Part shown: one piece after another, positions 45,631 to 54,585 of the stretch
Numbering within the stretch: the first letter of the stretch is position 1
How the letters are laid out: every line of letters starts with the position of its first letter
Assembly: GCF_001747095.1 (NCBI RefSeq)
Contig: NZ_MDGP01000001.1
Coordinates: 2,587,001 to 2,651,000 of the forward strand
Origin: Roseivirga sp. 4D4
GTDB lineage: Bacteria > Bacteroidota > Bacteroidia > Cytophagales > Cyclobacteriaceae
Direction of reading: 5' to 3'
DNA: 64,000 bases
Program-made: the position numbers and the translations under genes
Notes under the pieces: model-generated
What the model saw: only the letters and a program-made list of their open reading frames with translations
Told to the model about the DNA's origin: nothing
Databases searched by the model: none

Positions 45631-45723
45631 ATGAACTTTTTTTCTAAAGCAGTTCAGCACGTGTCACGGCAGTTTGAGTTATTACTGCTGCTGATCGTAA
45701 TTTGCTTGATACTATTATTCTAA
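45631..45723 (+). CDS. 30-residue single-pass membrane microprotein
   Basis: ATG 45631 to TAA 45723 encodes 30 residues. A short amphipathic start (MNFFSKAVQHVSRQ) is followed by an uninterrupted hydrophobic helix (ELLLLLIVICLILLF) that runs to the C-terminus. It has its own promoter-like element, a structured leader and a strong terminator 9 nt after the stop, so it looks like a dedicated transcription unit. Basic residues at the front suggest that the N-terminus stays inside. It could be a toxin-like or regulatory membrane peptide, or the RNA itself could be the product. No family is recognised. Confidence 0.55.
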   Translation: MNFFSKAVQHVSRQFELLLLLIVICLILLF

Positions 45724-45731
45724 GTGCATAA

Positions 45732-45764
45732 AAAAAGCCTCCCGAATCAATCGGGAGGCTTTTT
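45732..45764. terminator. Bidirectional terminator between microprotein unit and sucD
   Basis: A 14-bp stem: 45732-45745 (core GCCTCCCGA) pairs with 45751-45764 (core TCGGGAGGC), loop ATCAA, with A- and T-tracts on both sides. It serves both convergent units. Confidence 0.9.
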
Positions 45765-45781
45765 CATGATTATACTAATTC

Positions 45782-46657
45782 TTATCCATTCAAGACTTTC
45801 GCCATTGTTTCTCCAATGTCAGCTGGTGACTTAGCAACGTGAATTCCACATTCAGCCATAATTCTCATTTTAGCTTCTGCGGTATCTTCTGCTCCACCGA
45901 TAATGGCACCAGCATGTCCCATTCTTCTACCTGGAGGCGCTGTCTGCCCAGCAATAAATCCTACCACAGGTTTTTTGTTACCTGTGCTCTGAATATACTC
46001 AGCTGCTAAAGCTTCATAGTTCCCACCAATCTCACCAATCATTACAATTGCATCTGTTTCCGGGTCTTCCATCAACAATTCAACTGCATTCTTGGTAGGA
46101 GTTCCAATAATTGGATCACCACCGATACCGATGGCAGTAGAAATACCCAGACCAGCCTTAGCCAATTGATCCGCTGCCTCATAAGTCAAAGTACCTGATT
46201 TAGAAACCAACCCTACTCTTCCTTTCTTGAAAACAAAACCAGGCATGATACCCACTTTCGCTTCACCCGGAGTAATAACACCAGGACAGTTAGGTCCAAC
46301 AAGTGTAACATCTTTTCCTTTGATGTATTCCTTGGCATAAACCATATCTTTCACTGGAATACCTTCAGTGATTGCGATGATTACTTTAATCCCAGCATCT
46401 GCCGCCTCCATAATCGCATCCGCTGCAAACGCAGGGGGAACGAAGATGATAGAAACATTAGCACCTGTCTCATTCACTGCATCTTCCACAGTGTTAAAAA
46501 CCGGTTTATCTAAATGCGTCTGTCCTCCTTTTCCAGGTGTAACACCTCCAACTACATTGGTGCCATATTCAATCATTTGACCAGCATGAAATGTACCCTC
46601 AGAACCGGTAAATCCTTGCACAATCACTTTCGAATCATTATTCACTAAAACGCTCAT
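45782..46657 (-). CDS. sucD: Succinate--CoA ligase, alpha subunit
   Basis: A 291-residue ADP/GDP-forming succinyl-CoA synthetase alpha subunit of the citric acid cycle. It starts [21 protein letters not shown] with the CoA-binding Rossmann fold, has [21 protein letters not shown] (split at ~118-138) and the phosphohistidine loop [12 protein letters not shown] at ~240-251. The open frame runs 25 codons further upstream, but [17 protein letters not shown] is the conserved start, so ATG 46657 is used. sucC is not adjacent, as is common in Bacteroidota. Confidence 0.96.
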   Translation of the reverse strand: MSVLVNNDSKVIVQGFTGSEGTFHAGQMIEYGTNVVGGVTPGKGGQTHLDKPVFNTVEDAVNETGANVSIIFVPPAFAADAIMEAADAGIKVIIAITEGIPVKDMVYAKEYIKGKDVTLVGPNCPGVITPGEAKVGIMPGFVFKKGRVGLVSKSGTLTYEAADQLAKAGLGISTAIGIGGDPIIGTPTKNAVELLMEDPETDAIVMIGEIGGNYEALAAEYIQSTGNKKPVVGFIAGQTAPPGRRMGHAGAIIGGAEDTAEAKMRIMAECGIHVAKSPADIGETMAKVLNG

Positions 46658-46851
46658 CGCAGTGGGTTTAATTTTGACGCAAAAATAGAATATAAAATGG
46701 CTCGACCAAAGAGAATGTACTTCAAGAAACATCCTTTAATCTGGAAGACGCACCCATAAAATTGACGGTGCTCCGTTTAACGCTTTTTAACTAAAAAAAT
46801 GCTTGATCAATTGAAACTATTTCGCACAAGCCAGCGTCTATATTGCAGAAG

Positions 46852-46985
46852 TTAATTCTAAAAGAGAGAGATAAGTGAAGTAAGATCAGAATTAAATTCT
46901 ACAAGAGAGCGATTTAAACATAGTTAGTTAGTTTTTAGTATTTTAAGGTTGAAGATGAGAGGGCCCCGATTTGTCGGGGCTCTTT
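46852..46985 (+). ncRNA. Candidate small RNA ending in a strong terminator
   Basis: A 19-nt direct repeat, AATTCTAAAAGAGAGAGAT (46854-46872) and AATTCTACAAGAGAGCGAT (46895-46913), with two mismatches and a 41-nt period. TTAATTCT (46852-46859) is also the reverse complement of AGAATTAA (46888-46895). The segment ends in a GC-rich hairpin, GCCCCGA (46963-46969) with TCGGGGC (46974-46980), followed by a T-rich stretch. No gene upstream needs this terminator on the plus strand. No good promoter is seen, so the RNA is only a candidate. Confidence 0.35.
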
Positions 46986-47159
46986 CTATTTATTGACTAC
47001 CTGAAATAGGCATTTGACAGTCAATTTTAACTGGCCTAATTACCTTATCTTACGAAAACATATAATCCACCATCAGTCATTTAGATAGGTGGTATATGAT
47101 AATTCTATTCATTCCTTTATCTTTTGTCATTAAGCAAAAGTTCGGACGGTTAAGAGCTG

Positions 47160-47167
47160 TACTTTTG
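47160..47167 (+). promoter_or_regulatory. Probable transporter promoter, -7 box
   Basis: TACTTTTG matches TAnnTTTG perfectly and lies 31 nt before the TTG start of the SLC13 gene. No clear -33 element is seen. Confidence 0.45.
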
Positions 47168-47198
47168 GTTTCATGCAATCATTTTAATCGGTGCAATT

Positions 47199-48647
47199 TT
47201 GAAACAACCCGAATTTCATGGTGCAAAAATCTTTGGTCTGGTTGCAGGACCTGCTCTTTTTGCATTATTAACGCTTTGGAGTCCCTCATCATCATTGAGC
47301 CCTGAGGCCTGGAAAGTTATAGCCGTAGCGGCCTGGATGGTGGTCTGGTGGATCACAGAAGCCGCACCTATTGCTGTAACGGCTCTACTCCCAATTGTCC
47401 TCTTCCCGTTGACCGGAATCTTCACTGTTGATGAAGCAACGGCACCTTATGCCAATAAGATCATCTTCTTATTCATGGGAGGCTTTATGCTGGGCTTGGC
47501 GATGGAACGACATAACCTCCATAAGCGAATTGCATTAAATCTGATTAGGCTCACGGGCACCAATCCGAATGGCATCATTTTGGGCTTCATGCTAACCACT
47601 GCCTTCATTTCCATGTGGATCAGCAATACTGCGACCACAGTGATGATGTTACCTATAGGACTTTCCATCATCAATTTACTCGGAATCGATCAGGCCTCAG
47701 AAAAAGGAAAGAAACGCTTTGCACTATCCTTAATGTTGGGCATCGCCTACTCAGCGAACATAGGAGGTACGGCTACCATTATAGGAACGCCCCCGAATGT
47801 AGCATGGGTGGGTTTTATGAGCGACATGCTCAATACTGAGGTGACATTTGCCAAGTATCTCAGTGTAGGTTTGCCCATATGCCTCATCATGCTTGGCATA
47901 ACTTACTTCCTCATTACCAAAGTCCTTTACCCTAGTGGTATTGCCAAGCTATCTGACTCTGCACAAGTCATCGAAGACCAGCTTGCTGAACTAGGAGAAA
48001 TCAGCAAAGCAGAAAAGAGGGTTGCGGTCATCTTTGTCGCGACAGCCCTTGCCTGGATTCTGCGTGGGAGCATTAACAATTGGTTCGACACCAACTTGTT
48101 GAACGACTCCATCATTGCTATTGCAGGGGGTATACTCATGTTTATTACGCCCCTTGAGATCAAGAAGACCAAGTTCCTTTTAGAGTGGGAATATACATCG
48201 AAGTTGCCCTGGGGAATCCTCTTATTATTTGGAGGAGGACTAACCTTAGCCAAGGCCATGGAGAAATCCAATATTGTTCAAGTAGTGGGCGAAACTATCG
48301 CTGGTAATGGTGATATCTCTCCTATCTTATTGATTGCGGGCCTAACTGCATTCATGCTTTTCATGACCGAACTGATGAGTAATGTAGCCCTCACGGTCAT
48401 TTTTGTACCCGTGGTGATTGGCATATCTGTCAGCCTCAACGTTAACCCGATGTATCTGACCATGCCCGTAACTTTGGCTGCGAGTTATGCCTTTATGATG
48501 CCAATATCTACACCACCTAATGCCATTGTTTTCTCCAGTGGAATGATTCGAATCAAAGACATGATGAGGGCCGGAATTCTTTTGAATATCATTGCCATCA
48601 TATTGCTTGTCATCCTATCGCAGACTTTAATACCAGCCATTTATTGA
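47199..48647 (+). CDS. SLC13/DASS family sodium-coupled anion transporter
   Basis: A 482-residue inner-membrane protein with about 11-12 hydrophobic helices. The two family signature loops are present: MWISNTATTVMMLPIG (~137-152, SNT motif) and PISTPPNAIVFSSGMIR (~433-449), together with NIGGTATIIGTPPNVAW. Members carry di- and tricarboxylates or sulfate with sodium; the dicarboxylate branch seems likelier. No in-frame ATG precedes the conserved region, so a TTG start at 47199 (MKQPEFHGAKIFGLVAG) is accepted. It is followed at 1 nt by a nitroreductase gene. Confidence 0.9.
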   Translation: MKQPEFHGAKIFGLVAGPALFALLTLWSPSSSLSPEAWKVIAVAAWMVVWWITEAAPIAVTALLPIVLFPLTGIFTVDEATAPYANKIIFLFMGGFMLGLAMERHNLHKRIALNLIRLTGTNPNGIILGFMLTTAFISMWISNTATTVMMLPIGLSIINLLGIDQASEKGKKRFALSLMLGIAYSANIGGTATIIGTPPNVAWVGFMSDMLNTEVTFAKYLSVGLPICLIMLGITYFLITKVLYPSGIAKLSDSAQVIEDQLAELGEISKAEKRVAVIFVATALAWILRGSINNWFDTNLLNDSIIAIAGGILMFITPLEIKKTKFLLEWEYTSKLPWGILLLFGGGLTLAKAMEKSNIVQVVGETIAGNGDISPILLIAGLTAFMLFMTELMSNVALTVIFVPVVIGISVSLNVNPMYLTMPVTLAASYAFMMPISTPPNAIVFSSGMIRIKDMMRAGILLNIIAIILLVILSQTLIPAIY

Positions 48648-48648
48648 T

Positions 48649-49377
48649 ATGAAAGAATCAGCTGTCATTTTCGATCAACTTGTACAAGAAAGGCGATCCG
48701 TTAGAATTTACGATGCTGAAGCATCTTTTGATCATGAAGCGGTAAAGCGAAGTATAGAAAGGGCTGTGCTTGCACCGAATAGCAGCAATATGCAGCTCTG
48801 GGAATTCTATCGTATCAAATCACCAGATGCATTAAAACAAGTGGCCTGGATGTGTATGAATCAAAAGGCGGCCAAGACAGCCAGAGAACTAGTGGTAGTG
48901 GTTACGAGACGAGATTTATGGAGGAAGCGACAACGGGTCTTGCTCAAAGAAATTGAAGCGGTCTATGCCGGAAAAGAAGACAAGGGTGCTAAGAGAGCCA
49001 TTGGCTATTACAAAAACCTTATTCCCAAATATTATTACTCCGATCCGCTGGATCTTTGGGGCGTGATTAAAAAACTCATCTACTTTTTTGTAGGCCTCAA
49101 GCGACCGATGGTCAGACACGGTAACCGTGCTGATATCAGAATCTCAGTACACAAAAGTGCCGGACTAGCATCTCAAAATTTTATGATGAGTATGCAGGCC
49201 GAAGGATACAATACATGTCCTATGGAAGGCATGGACGCCAAACGCATAAAGAAATTCTTGGGCCTCCCCAGAAAAGCCGAAATCAATATGGTCATCGGTT
49301 GCGGCCCTGGATTGAAAGAAGGTGTATACTCCGAACGCTTCAGAGTTCCAAATGAAGAAGTGATCTTTGAAGTTTAA
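48649..49377 (+). CDS. Nitroreductase family protein
   Basis: A 242-residue FMN-dependent NADPH-linked oxidoreductase of the nitroreductase fold. The N-terminal FMN-binding pattern VQERRSVRIYD (~12-22) is followed by LAPNSSNMQLWEFYRI (~42-57). Later come a SAGLASQNFMMSMQAEGYNT segment (~173-192) and the end motif FLGLPRKAEINMVIGCGP. An extra stretch at ~95-155 makes it longer than compact members. It starts 1 nt after the transporter stop and is cotranscribed with it. The natural substrate is unknown. Confidence 0.88.
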   Translation: MKESAVIFDQLVQERRSVRIYDAEASFDHEAVKRSIERAVLAPNSSNMQLWEFYRIKSPDALKQVAWMCMNQKAAKTARELVVVVTRRDLWRKRQRVLLKEIEAVYAGKEDKGAKRAIGYYKNLIPKYYYSDPLDLWGVIKKLIYFFVGLKRPMVRHGNRADIRISVHKSAGLASQNFMMSMQAEGYNTCPMEGMDAKRIKKFLGLPRKAEINMVIGCGPGLKEGVYSERFRVPNEEVIFEV

Positions 49378-49409
49378 TTTTTATATTCAGTCACAACCAA
49401 AATTCAACC

Positions 49410-50090
49410 ATGAAAAAACTTCTAACCACATTCCTAATTCTATTTGTCTGCATCAGCGCAACTTCTTGCATCAATTTCATTGAAAGAGTATTCTTCAATG
49501 CCAATGGTAGTGGTGAATATACCTTCTCGGTAGACATGAATCAGTTGAAAGCCCTGGCCGAAATGAGCGGTGAAGACATCTCTTCCGAAAAAATGATGAG
49601 CGACATGAACATGGACGAGAACAAAATGGTCGCGAAACTAGAAGCTATTGATGGTGTCAGCAATGTCAGAACTGAATTTGACGATGAAAACTTTACAGTT
49701 ACTGTGGGATTTGATTTTGCCGATATAGATGCACTCAATGAAGGTATGAGCACCTATCTAGCCGACTCCACAAAATCTGAAATTGAGATGTTCGAGTTTT
49801 ACAGCATGAACAAGAAAACGATCACCAGAACGGGTATTAATCGAATCCTTGAGTCCTTTGAAGAAGGCTTAAATCAAGGAGCAGGTGACGAAGAAATTGA
49901 TATGGGCATGATGAAGATGATGTTCGGTGACTTGTATTTCGCTAGTGAAATAGCTTTTGCGAAAAAGATCAAATCATTCTCGAATGAGGAGTACGAGCGG
50001 AAAGACGACAACACGATTCGCTGGATCGTTTATCCGTTTAAGGATGAAGATGCCAAAAAGGATATGTCCGTAGTGGTCAAAATCAAATAA
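49410..50090 (+). CDS. Lipoprotein, unknown
   Basis: A 226-residue protein with a lipoprotein signal (MKKLLTTFLILFVCISATSC, lipidated Cys ~20). The mature domain begins INFIERVFFNANGSGEYTFS, then has Met/Asp-rich stretches (SDMNMDENKMVAKL, DMGMMKMMFGDLYF) and ends VYPFKDEDAKKDMSVVVKIK. The pattern, a beta-rich start with a later amphipathic part, resembles a widespread uncharacterised Bacteroidota lipoprotein type. The gap to the nitroreductase gene is 32 nt. No function is proposed. Confidence 0.8.
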   Translation: MKKLLTTFLILFVCISATSCINFIERVFFNANGSGEYTFSVDMNQLKALAEMSGEDISSEKMMSDMNMDENKMVAKLEAIDGVSNVRTEFDDENFTVTVGFDFADIDALNEGMSTYLADSTKSEIEMFEFYSMNKKTITRTGINRILESFEEGLNQGAGDEEIDMGMMKMMFGDLYFASEIAFAKKIKSFSNEEYERKDDNTIRWIVYPFKDEDAKKDMSVVVKIK

Positions 50091-50100
50091 CTCTTTTGAC

Positions 50101-51747
50101 TTAACGCTTCCTTAGACTCATATCAGCATCACGCTTAGCTTTGAACTCTGAGCCCTCATTCCATTGTGGAAAATAGGTCTCATTGGCAATGCGGTAGCCT
50201 ACATTGAACAAGAGCTTAGCATCCTGAGCAATGCCCTTCAAGTCCCATTCATCAGGTAAGTAATTATCCTGTGGTTGGTGATACCTAATGGCCAAGTACT
50301 CTTGGGTTTTCTGGTCAGTAAACTCAACTCCCTTTTCCATGGATTCATAGGAACCAGAGGCGTACAGTGCTGGAATCCCAACCTTGGCAAAATTGAAATG
50401 ATCTGATCTGAAGAAGTAACCTTTTCCTGGGTCTGGATCCGGTATCACATACCTTCCCTGTTTTTCGGCCTCAGCGGTAGCATACTTATCGAGTTCCGAT
50501 TGACCATAACCCGTAATTGTCAGGTCTTTCATCTCTCCATATGCTGGAAGCCCGTCCATGTTAATATTGGCAACCGTCTGGTTTGGTGGGAAAATTGGGT
50601 TTTGACCATAGTAAGCAGAACCCAGCAAACCCTGCTCTTCAGCCGTGACAAATAGGAATACCACCGATCGCTCAGGTTTAGTTTCTAGTTTAGCGAATGC
50701 CTCAGCAATACCCAACATTCCTGTAACCCCCGTGGCATTATCGTGTGCTCCATTGTAAATGGAATCACCATCTATAGGGGCTCCCACACCCAGGTGATCC
50801 CAATGTGCAGAATAGATAATGTATTCATCAGGTCTTTCAGTCCCTTCGATCATTCCCACTACATTTCTGGACATATCCTTTTTGATGGCATTTTCAACTC
50901 CCACACTTGCTGTCAAACCCATAGAAACGGGTTTAAAATCCTTGCTTTTTGCCAGGTCTGAATAATCTTTAATTCCGGCTTCTCTAAAAAGTGAGACAGC
51001 AGTATTTCTAGTAATCCAACCCTGAATAGCGCATTTATAAGGCGGGTTTGCATCATCAAGATTAAGTTTAGCCCCTGTCCAGGAACTCTCAACCACCAAC
51101 CATGGGTAACCAGCCGGAACGGTCTCATGAACGATCAGCACACCCGCAGCTCCCTGTCTGGCGGCCTCCTCATACTTATAAGTCCACCTGCCATAATAAG
51201 TCATTTGATCTCCTTTGAACAACGTGCTATCTCCAGAACCAAAACCCGGATCATTCACTAAGACAACTACCGTTTTGCCCTTTACGTCAAGCCCCTCATA
51301 GTCATTCCACCCATATTCTGGTGCAACAATTCCGAAACCTGCATACACCAACTCCGAGTTTTCAATGGAAACTTTCTCTTCGACACGCTCGGTATACACC
51401 ACCACGGAATTGCCGGTTTCAAACTCTAGCGTTTTCCCATTTCCTTTGACAGTCATTACCTCAGATTGGGTTCCGGTAATCTCAACCAATGGCACTTCTT
51501 GAAAATAGCTATCACCATTACCAGGCTTGACTCCCATCGTTTTCAACTCTGACTCCAGATAATAGATTGTCTTTTCCTCACCTTCAGTAAAAGGCTTTCT
51601 ACCTAAAAACTCATCTGATGCCAAGATGGACATATGCCTATCTATGGTAAGTGTATCAATGGTGACTTCAGGAATCTCGGTAGTTTCTTGTGACTGACAA
51701 CCCGCAAAAAATAAGGCTACCAATAGGCCAGGTACGATTTTCTTCAT
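50101..51747 (-). CDS. M28 family metallopeptidase lipoprotein with PA domain
   Basis: A 548-residue protein from ATG 51747; four codons further upstream, ATG 51759 is also possible. The lipobox LFFAGC anchors it to a membrane. A PA-domain insert lies at ~110-270 (AGFGIVAPEYGWNDYEGLDVKG, split). The M28 zinc aminopeptidase part (~290-540) shows YIIYSAHWDHLGVG, YNGAHDNATGVTGMLG, FVTAEEQGLLGS, NINMDGLP and RSDHFNFAKVGIPALY, which supply the five metal ligands. It probably trims peptides at the cell surface or in the periplasm. It is divergent from the 51832 gene. Confidence 0.93.
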   Translation of the reverse strand: MKKIVPGLLVALFFAGCQSQETTEIPEVTIDTLTIDRHMSILASDEFLGRKPFTEGEEKTIYYLESELKTMGVKPGNGDSYFQEVPLVEITGTQSEVMTVKGNGKTLEFETGNSVVVYTERVEEKVSIENSELVYAGFGIVAPEYGWNDYEGLDVKGKTVVVLVNDPGFGSGDSTLFKGDQMTYYGRWTYKYEEAARQGAAGVLIVHETVPAGYPWLVVESSWTGAKLNLDDANPPYKCAIQGWITRNTAVSLFREAGIKDYSDLAKSKDFKPVSMGLTASVGVENAIKKDMSRNVVGMIEGTERPDEYIIYSAHWDHLGVGAPIDGDSIYNGAHDNATGVTGMLGIAEAFAKLETKPERSVVFLFVTAEEQGLLGSAYYGQNPIFPPNQTVANINMDGLPAYGEMKDLTITGYGQSELDKYATAEAEKQGRYVIPDPDPGKGYFFRSDHFNFAKVGIPALYASGSYESMEKGVEFTDQKTQEYLAIRYHQPQDNYLPDEWDLKGIAQDAKLLFNVGYRIANETYFPQWNEGSEFKAKRDADMSLRKR

Positions 51748-51831
51748 AATGCTAATCATTAGGGGAGTTGAAGATAAATAATTTTTGCCGGCTAATATGG
51801 CTTAGTTGAACTAGGTGATTAGTTTTATGTT

Positions 51832-52587
51832 ATGAAGTGCTTCAGTTCTGTATTGAATTTTGTCTTAATCTTATCGATCGTCCCCCTTTCTGCCCAAAGC
51901 TATTCTGATATTGCCAATCAGAAGACAGGAAATTATAGCCTTGAACCCTCTCCCTTGGTGGGACTTTGGGAAGTCACCGAGGTCATAGTAGGCGAAGAGA
52001 CACTCACGCCTACGGCCAAATGGTTTGAATTTCTTCCCGATGGCACACTCTCTTCCGGCAATGGATGGCTGCAAAACTTCTATGGCAGTTATAACTACGA
52101 CCAGGATACGAAAGAGCTTATACAAGCCACTGAGGGAAAAGCCGATGAATACGGAGCCTTCAAGATCAACCTAAGCAATGATGGCATGACTTGGCAGAGG
52201 GTAGAAGACGGTACAGGTGTAAAAGTGACCTTAAAGAGAGCCACTTATAAGCCACTGGCCCCATGGGACAAAATCGTGGGGAGGTGGAGCATTGAAAAAG
52301 CTGAAGGCCTCGACCCTGAAACAGGTGTGGTCAAATCCGAATACTCGATGCGACCCGGTGCCTACCTTTTCCGATGGGACAGAGAATATCGAAAGTTCGA
52401 TGAAAACAATGAAAGAACAGAGATGGGCATTTGGCATATTGGTTCCCACTCTCCATCACTAAGCATTATGACCCAAGATGGCAAGACCAACGTCAAATGG
52501 GAAGTTTCCTTCGCAAACGATCAAATGATCTGGACGCAAAAAGGTGGTGCTGAAACCATGAAGGTGTATCTTAAAAAGGATTTATAG
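51832..52587 (+). CDS. Secreted protein with lipocalin-like domains, unknown
   Basis: A 251-residue protein with a signal peptide (MKCFSSVLNFVLILSIVPLSAQ). Two beta-barrel-like halves are seen, each opening with a G-x-W pattern: VGLWEVTEVIVGEETL (~43) and VGRWSIEKAEGLDPE (~148). LPDGTLSSGNGWLQNFYGSY and MGIWHIGSHSPSLSIM lie between and after. The opening resembles lipocalin-like proteins such as the one at 37958, but relatedness is not proven. Function is unknown. Confidence 0.78.
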   Translation: MKCFSSVLNFVLILSIVPLSAQSYSDIANQKTGNYSLEPSPLVGLWEVTEVIVGEETLTPTAKWFEFLPDGTLSSGNGWLQNFYGSYNYDQDTKELIQATEGKADEYGAFKINLSNDGMTWQRVEDGTGVKVTLKRATYKPLAPWDKIVGRWSIEKAEGLDPETGVVKSEYSMRPGAYLFRWDREYRKFDENNERTEMGIWHIGSHSPSLSIMTQDGKTNVKWEVSFANDQMIWTQKGGAETMKVYLKKDL

Positions 52588-52650
52588 TTTATTAATCAAG
52601 TACTTTGGCTTATCTTCCATTAGTACTTTATCAACATTTAACCTACACAT

Positions 52651-53124
52651 ATGAAGAGGCATACATTCTACCTTTGTTTCCTTCTAACTTGTGTATATGC
52701 CTGTAGTCCGATTTCAAACCTTAGGAACGATTCAAATCAGAGAGCTGATATCAAGGATGAAATTCTGTTCTTGACTTTAGAAGCTACTAAGTCTGACGAT
52801 TCAATCTCTTTCAAAATCTTAAATCAAAAGTTAGTAGATGGCAAGATTAAAAGACCGATGCCATCGGAGCTAAGTCTTTCTGAATTCTTTAAGGTCAGTT
52901 TTAATGACAGAAAAGGAAACTCCTTGTTAGAGGTTGCCATTGAAAACCCATTGAATAAAGTTGTAGAAGTACCTTCTGAGAATGGCACCTTCTCCAGACA
53001 ACAGGTGGAGCTTGACAAGTCCTCAGTGGTTTTAAGGGTTAACTACTCTAGCAGAATGGACAACATCTCCATTTCGCATAATACCAATGAGCTTATTACA
53101 ACCCTAAAACTTGACGAACAATGA
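52651..53124 (+). CDS. Lipoprotein coupled to the M64 peptidase, unknown
   Basis: A 157-residue protein with a lipobox CVYAC (Cys ~18) after MKRHTFYLCFLLT. The mature part is polar and beta-rich (EILFLTLEATKSDDSISFKI, SVVLRVNYSSRMDNIS). I recognise no family. Its stop overlaps the ATG of the next gene (ATGA, 53121-53124), a T9SS-exported peptidase. The arrangement parallels the lipoprotein/secreted-protein cassettes at 15-30 kb, although sequence similarity between the small proteins is not evident. Confidence 0.75.
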   Translation: MKRHTFYLCFLLTCVYACSPISNLRNDSNQRADIKDEILFLTLEATKSDDSISFKILNQKLVDGKIKRPMPSELSLSEFFKVSFNDRKGNSLLEVAIENPLNKVVEVPSENGTFSRQQVELDKSSVVLRVNYSSRMDNISISHNTNELITTLKLDEQ

Positions 53125-54527
53125 GATTAAGATTGATAATAGCGGCATTAATTGTGAGTTGTTCAATCAGTTTTGGGCAAACATTTCCTACTGATACGCT
53201 GATCTATAATGGCCCCGGTGAAAACAGAATTAATCTTGTGTTCCTTGGTGATGGGTATTTAGCGGAAGATTTGGATAAGTACATTACTGACATTAACAAT
53301 ATCACTGCCCAACTTTTCGATGCTACACCATTTAAAGAATACAGCAACCATTTTAATGTAATAGCAATCAAAGTTCCATCTAATGAAAGAGGGGCCGCCA
53401 GAGACCCAAGTAATCTAATAGACAACTATTTTGGAAGCACATATAACTTTGCTGACATCGACCGACTGTTGGTTCCCACCAAAAACGGTGTTGTAGCGTC
53501 AGTCTTAGCCGATAATTTCCCTCAATATGACCAGGCCTTCGTTTTGGTTAATGATGACAAGTATGGCGGCAGCGGTGGTTGGCTAGCCACTTCCTCAACC
53601 AATGCTTCAGCCGGTGAAATCGCTATACATGAAATTGGCCACTCCATGGCAGGACTGTCAGACGAATACTGGGCAGGATCACAATTTGCCAGGGAAACCG
53701 CTAACATGACACAGGAGACCAATCCTCTTCAAGTCAAATGGGCAAATTGGATGGGTGATTTCGATATTGGTATTTATTCTCATAGCGGAGATGCTACCTG
53801 GAAAAAACCTCACCAGAATTGTAAAATGCAATTTTTAGGGGTCCCTTTTTGTGCTGTTTGCAACCAGACATTTATAAATACATTCAGCGAACTGACTATC
53901 AACTACGATGACTTCACACCTGAATCTCAGAACGGTCTGAATAGTCAAAACAACTTTGATGTATCCACCCTGGAGCCAACACCGAATACTTTGAAAACAT
54001 GGTGGCTTTTGAACGGTGACACTTTGGCAAAAAACAACAATACACTTTCAGTTGCTACCTCTGACTTTTTGAATGGGTCTAATGAGCTAAAACTTACCCT
54101 TGTTGATACGACAGCTTTATCGCGCCTGGATGTTCTTAATGCACAAAGCATTACCTGGACTATCGATAGAAGTACCTCTCCAGAAACTGTTTCAAGCAAC
54201 CAAAAACGGTTCCTGATCATCAGAGCGGACTTGACACCCGACATTATTACTTCAATTGACGATCCATTCATTGAGGAAATCGGATTCAAGGCTTATCCAA
54301 ATCCGACATCAGACTTGCTCACAATCACTTTCAGTAACACACAAACCGTCAACTTTAACCTACAACTAGTAGGTATGGATGGTCAGGCTCATCAGAAAGT
54401 GCCCGACAGAATTCTTCCACCCGGAGATCAAGTGTTCGAGATCAACACAGCTCAACTTAAAAAGGGAATATACTTAGTGCAGATGGTAGTTGGAGATAGA
54501 TTAGTTGTTCACAAAATCTTGAAATAG
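53121..54527 (+). CDS. Secreted M64 family metallopeptidase with T9SS sorting domain
   Basis: A 468-residue protein. The signal peptide is MRLRLIIAALIVSCSISFG. The peptidase domain (~25-280) starts at RINLVFLGDGYLAEDL and carries the zinc motif HEIGHSMAGLSDEYWAG at ~169-185, typical of M64 (IgA-protease-like) enzymes. Cys pairs (CKMQF, CAVC) may be disulfides. The last ~80 residues are a T9SS type A domain (FKAYPNPTSDLLTITF, GIYLVQMVVGDRLVVHKILK). It should be exported and may be surface-bound. The substrate is unknown. Confidence 0.9.
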   Translation: MRLRLIIAALIVSCSISFGQTFPTDTLIYNGPGENRINLVFLGDGYLAEDLDKYITDINNITAQLFDATPFKEYSNHFNVIAIKVPSNERGAARDPSNLIDNYFGSTYNFADIDRLLVPTKNGVVASVLADNFPQYDQAFVLVNDDKYGGSGGWLATSSTNASAGEIAIHEIGHSMAGLSDEYWAGSQFARETANMTQETNPLQVKWANWMGDFDIGIYSHSGDATWKKPHQNCKMQFLGVPFCAVCNQTFINTFSELTINYDDFTPESQNGLNSQNNFDVSTLEPTPNTLKTWWLLNGDTLAKNNNTLSVATSDFLNGSNELKLTLVDTTALSRLDVLNAQSITWTIDRSTSPETVSSNQKRFLIIRADLTPDIITSIDDPFIEEIGFKAYPNPTSDLLTITFSNTQTVNFNLQLVGMDGQAHQKVPDRILPPGDQVFEINTAQLKKGIYLVQMVVGDRLVVHKILK

Positions 54528-54585
54528 CCTACTTAAAGAAACACTGACCAAAAGTCTAACTACTCAATACTAGATACGCAGTACT

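Larger units (their letters stand above)
46658..47198. other. 541-bp gap with structured region, candidate small RNA
   Basis: No convincing protein gene; the longest plus-strand candidate near 46800 is 18 codons. The gap holds the sucD upstream region, a repeat-rich segment with a terminator (46852-46985), and the transporter promoter (47160-47167). Confidence 0.6.

Noticed and set aside
46658..46732. 25-codon N-terminal extension of SucD
   Set aside because: It is not like any SucD N-terminus, and the family start MSVLVN is present downstream.
46800..46856. 18-codon frame in the sucD-transporter gap
   Set aside because: Too short, with neither a promoter nor a hydrophobic or charged pattern, and it ends inside the repeat segment.
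47927..48271. 114-codon minus-strand frame in the SLC13 gene
   Set aside because: The complementary strand of transmembrane helices often stays open; no independent support.
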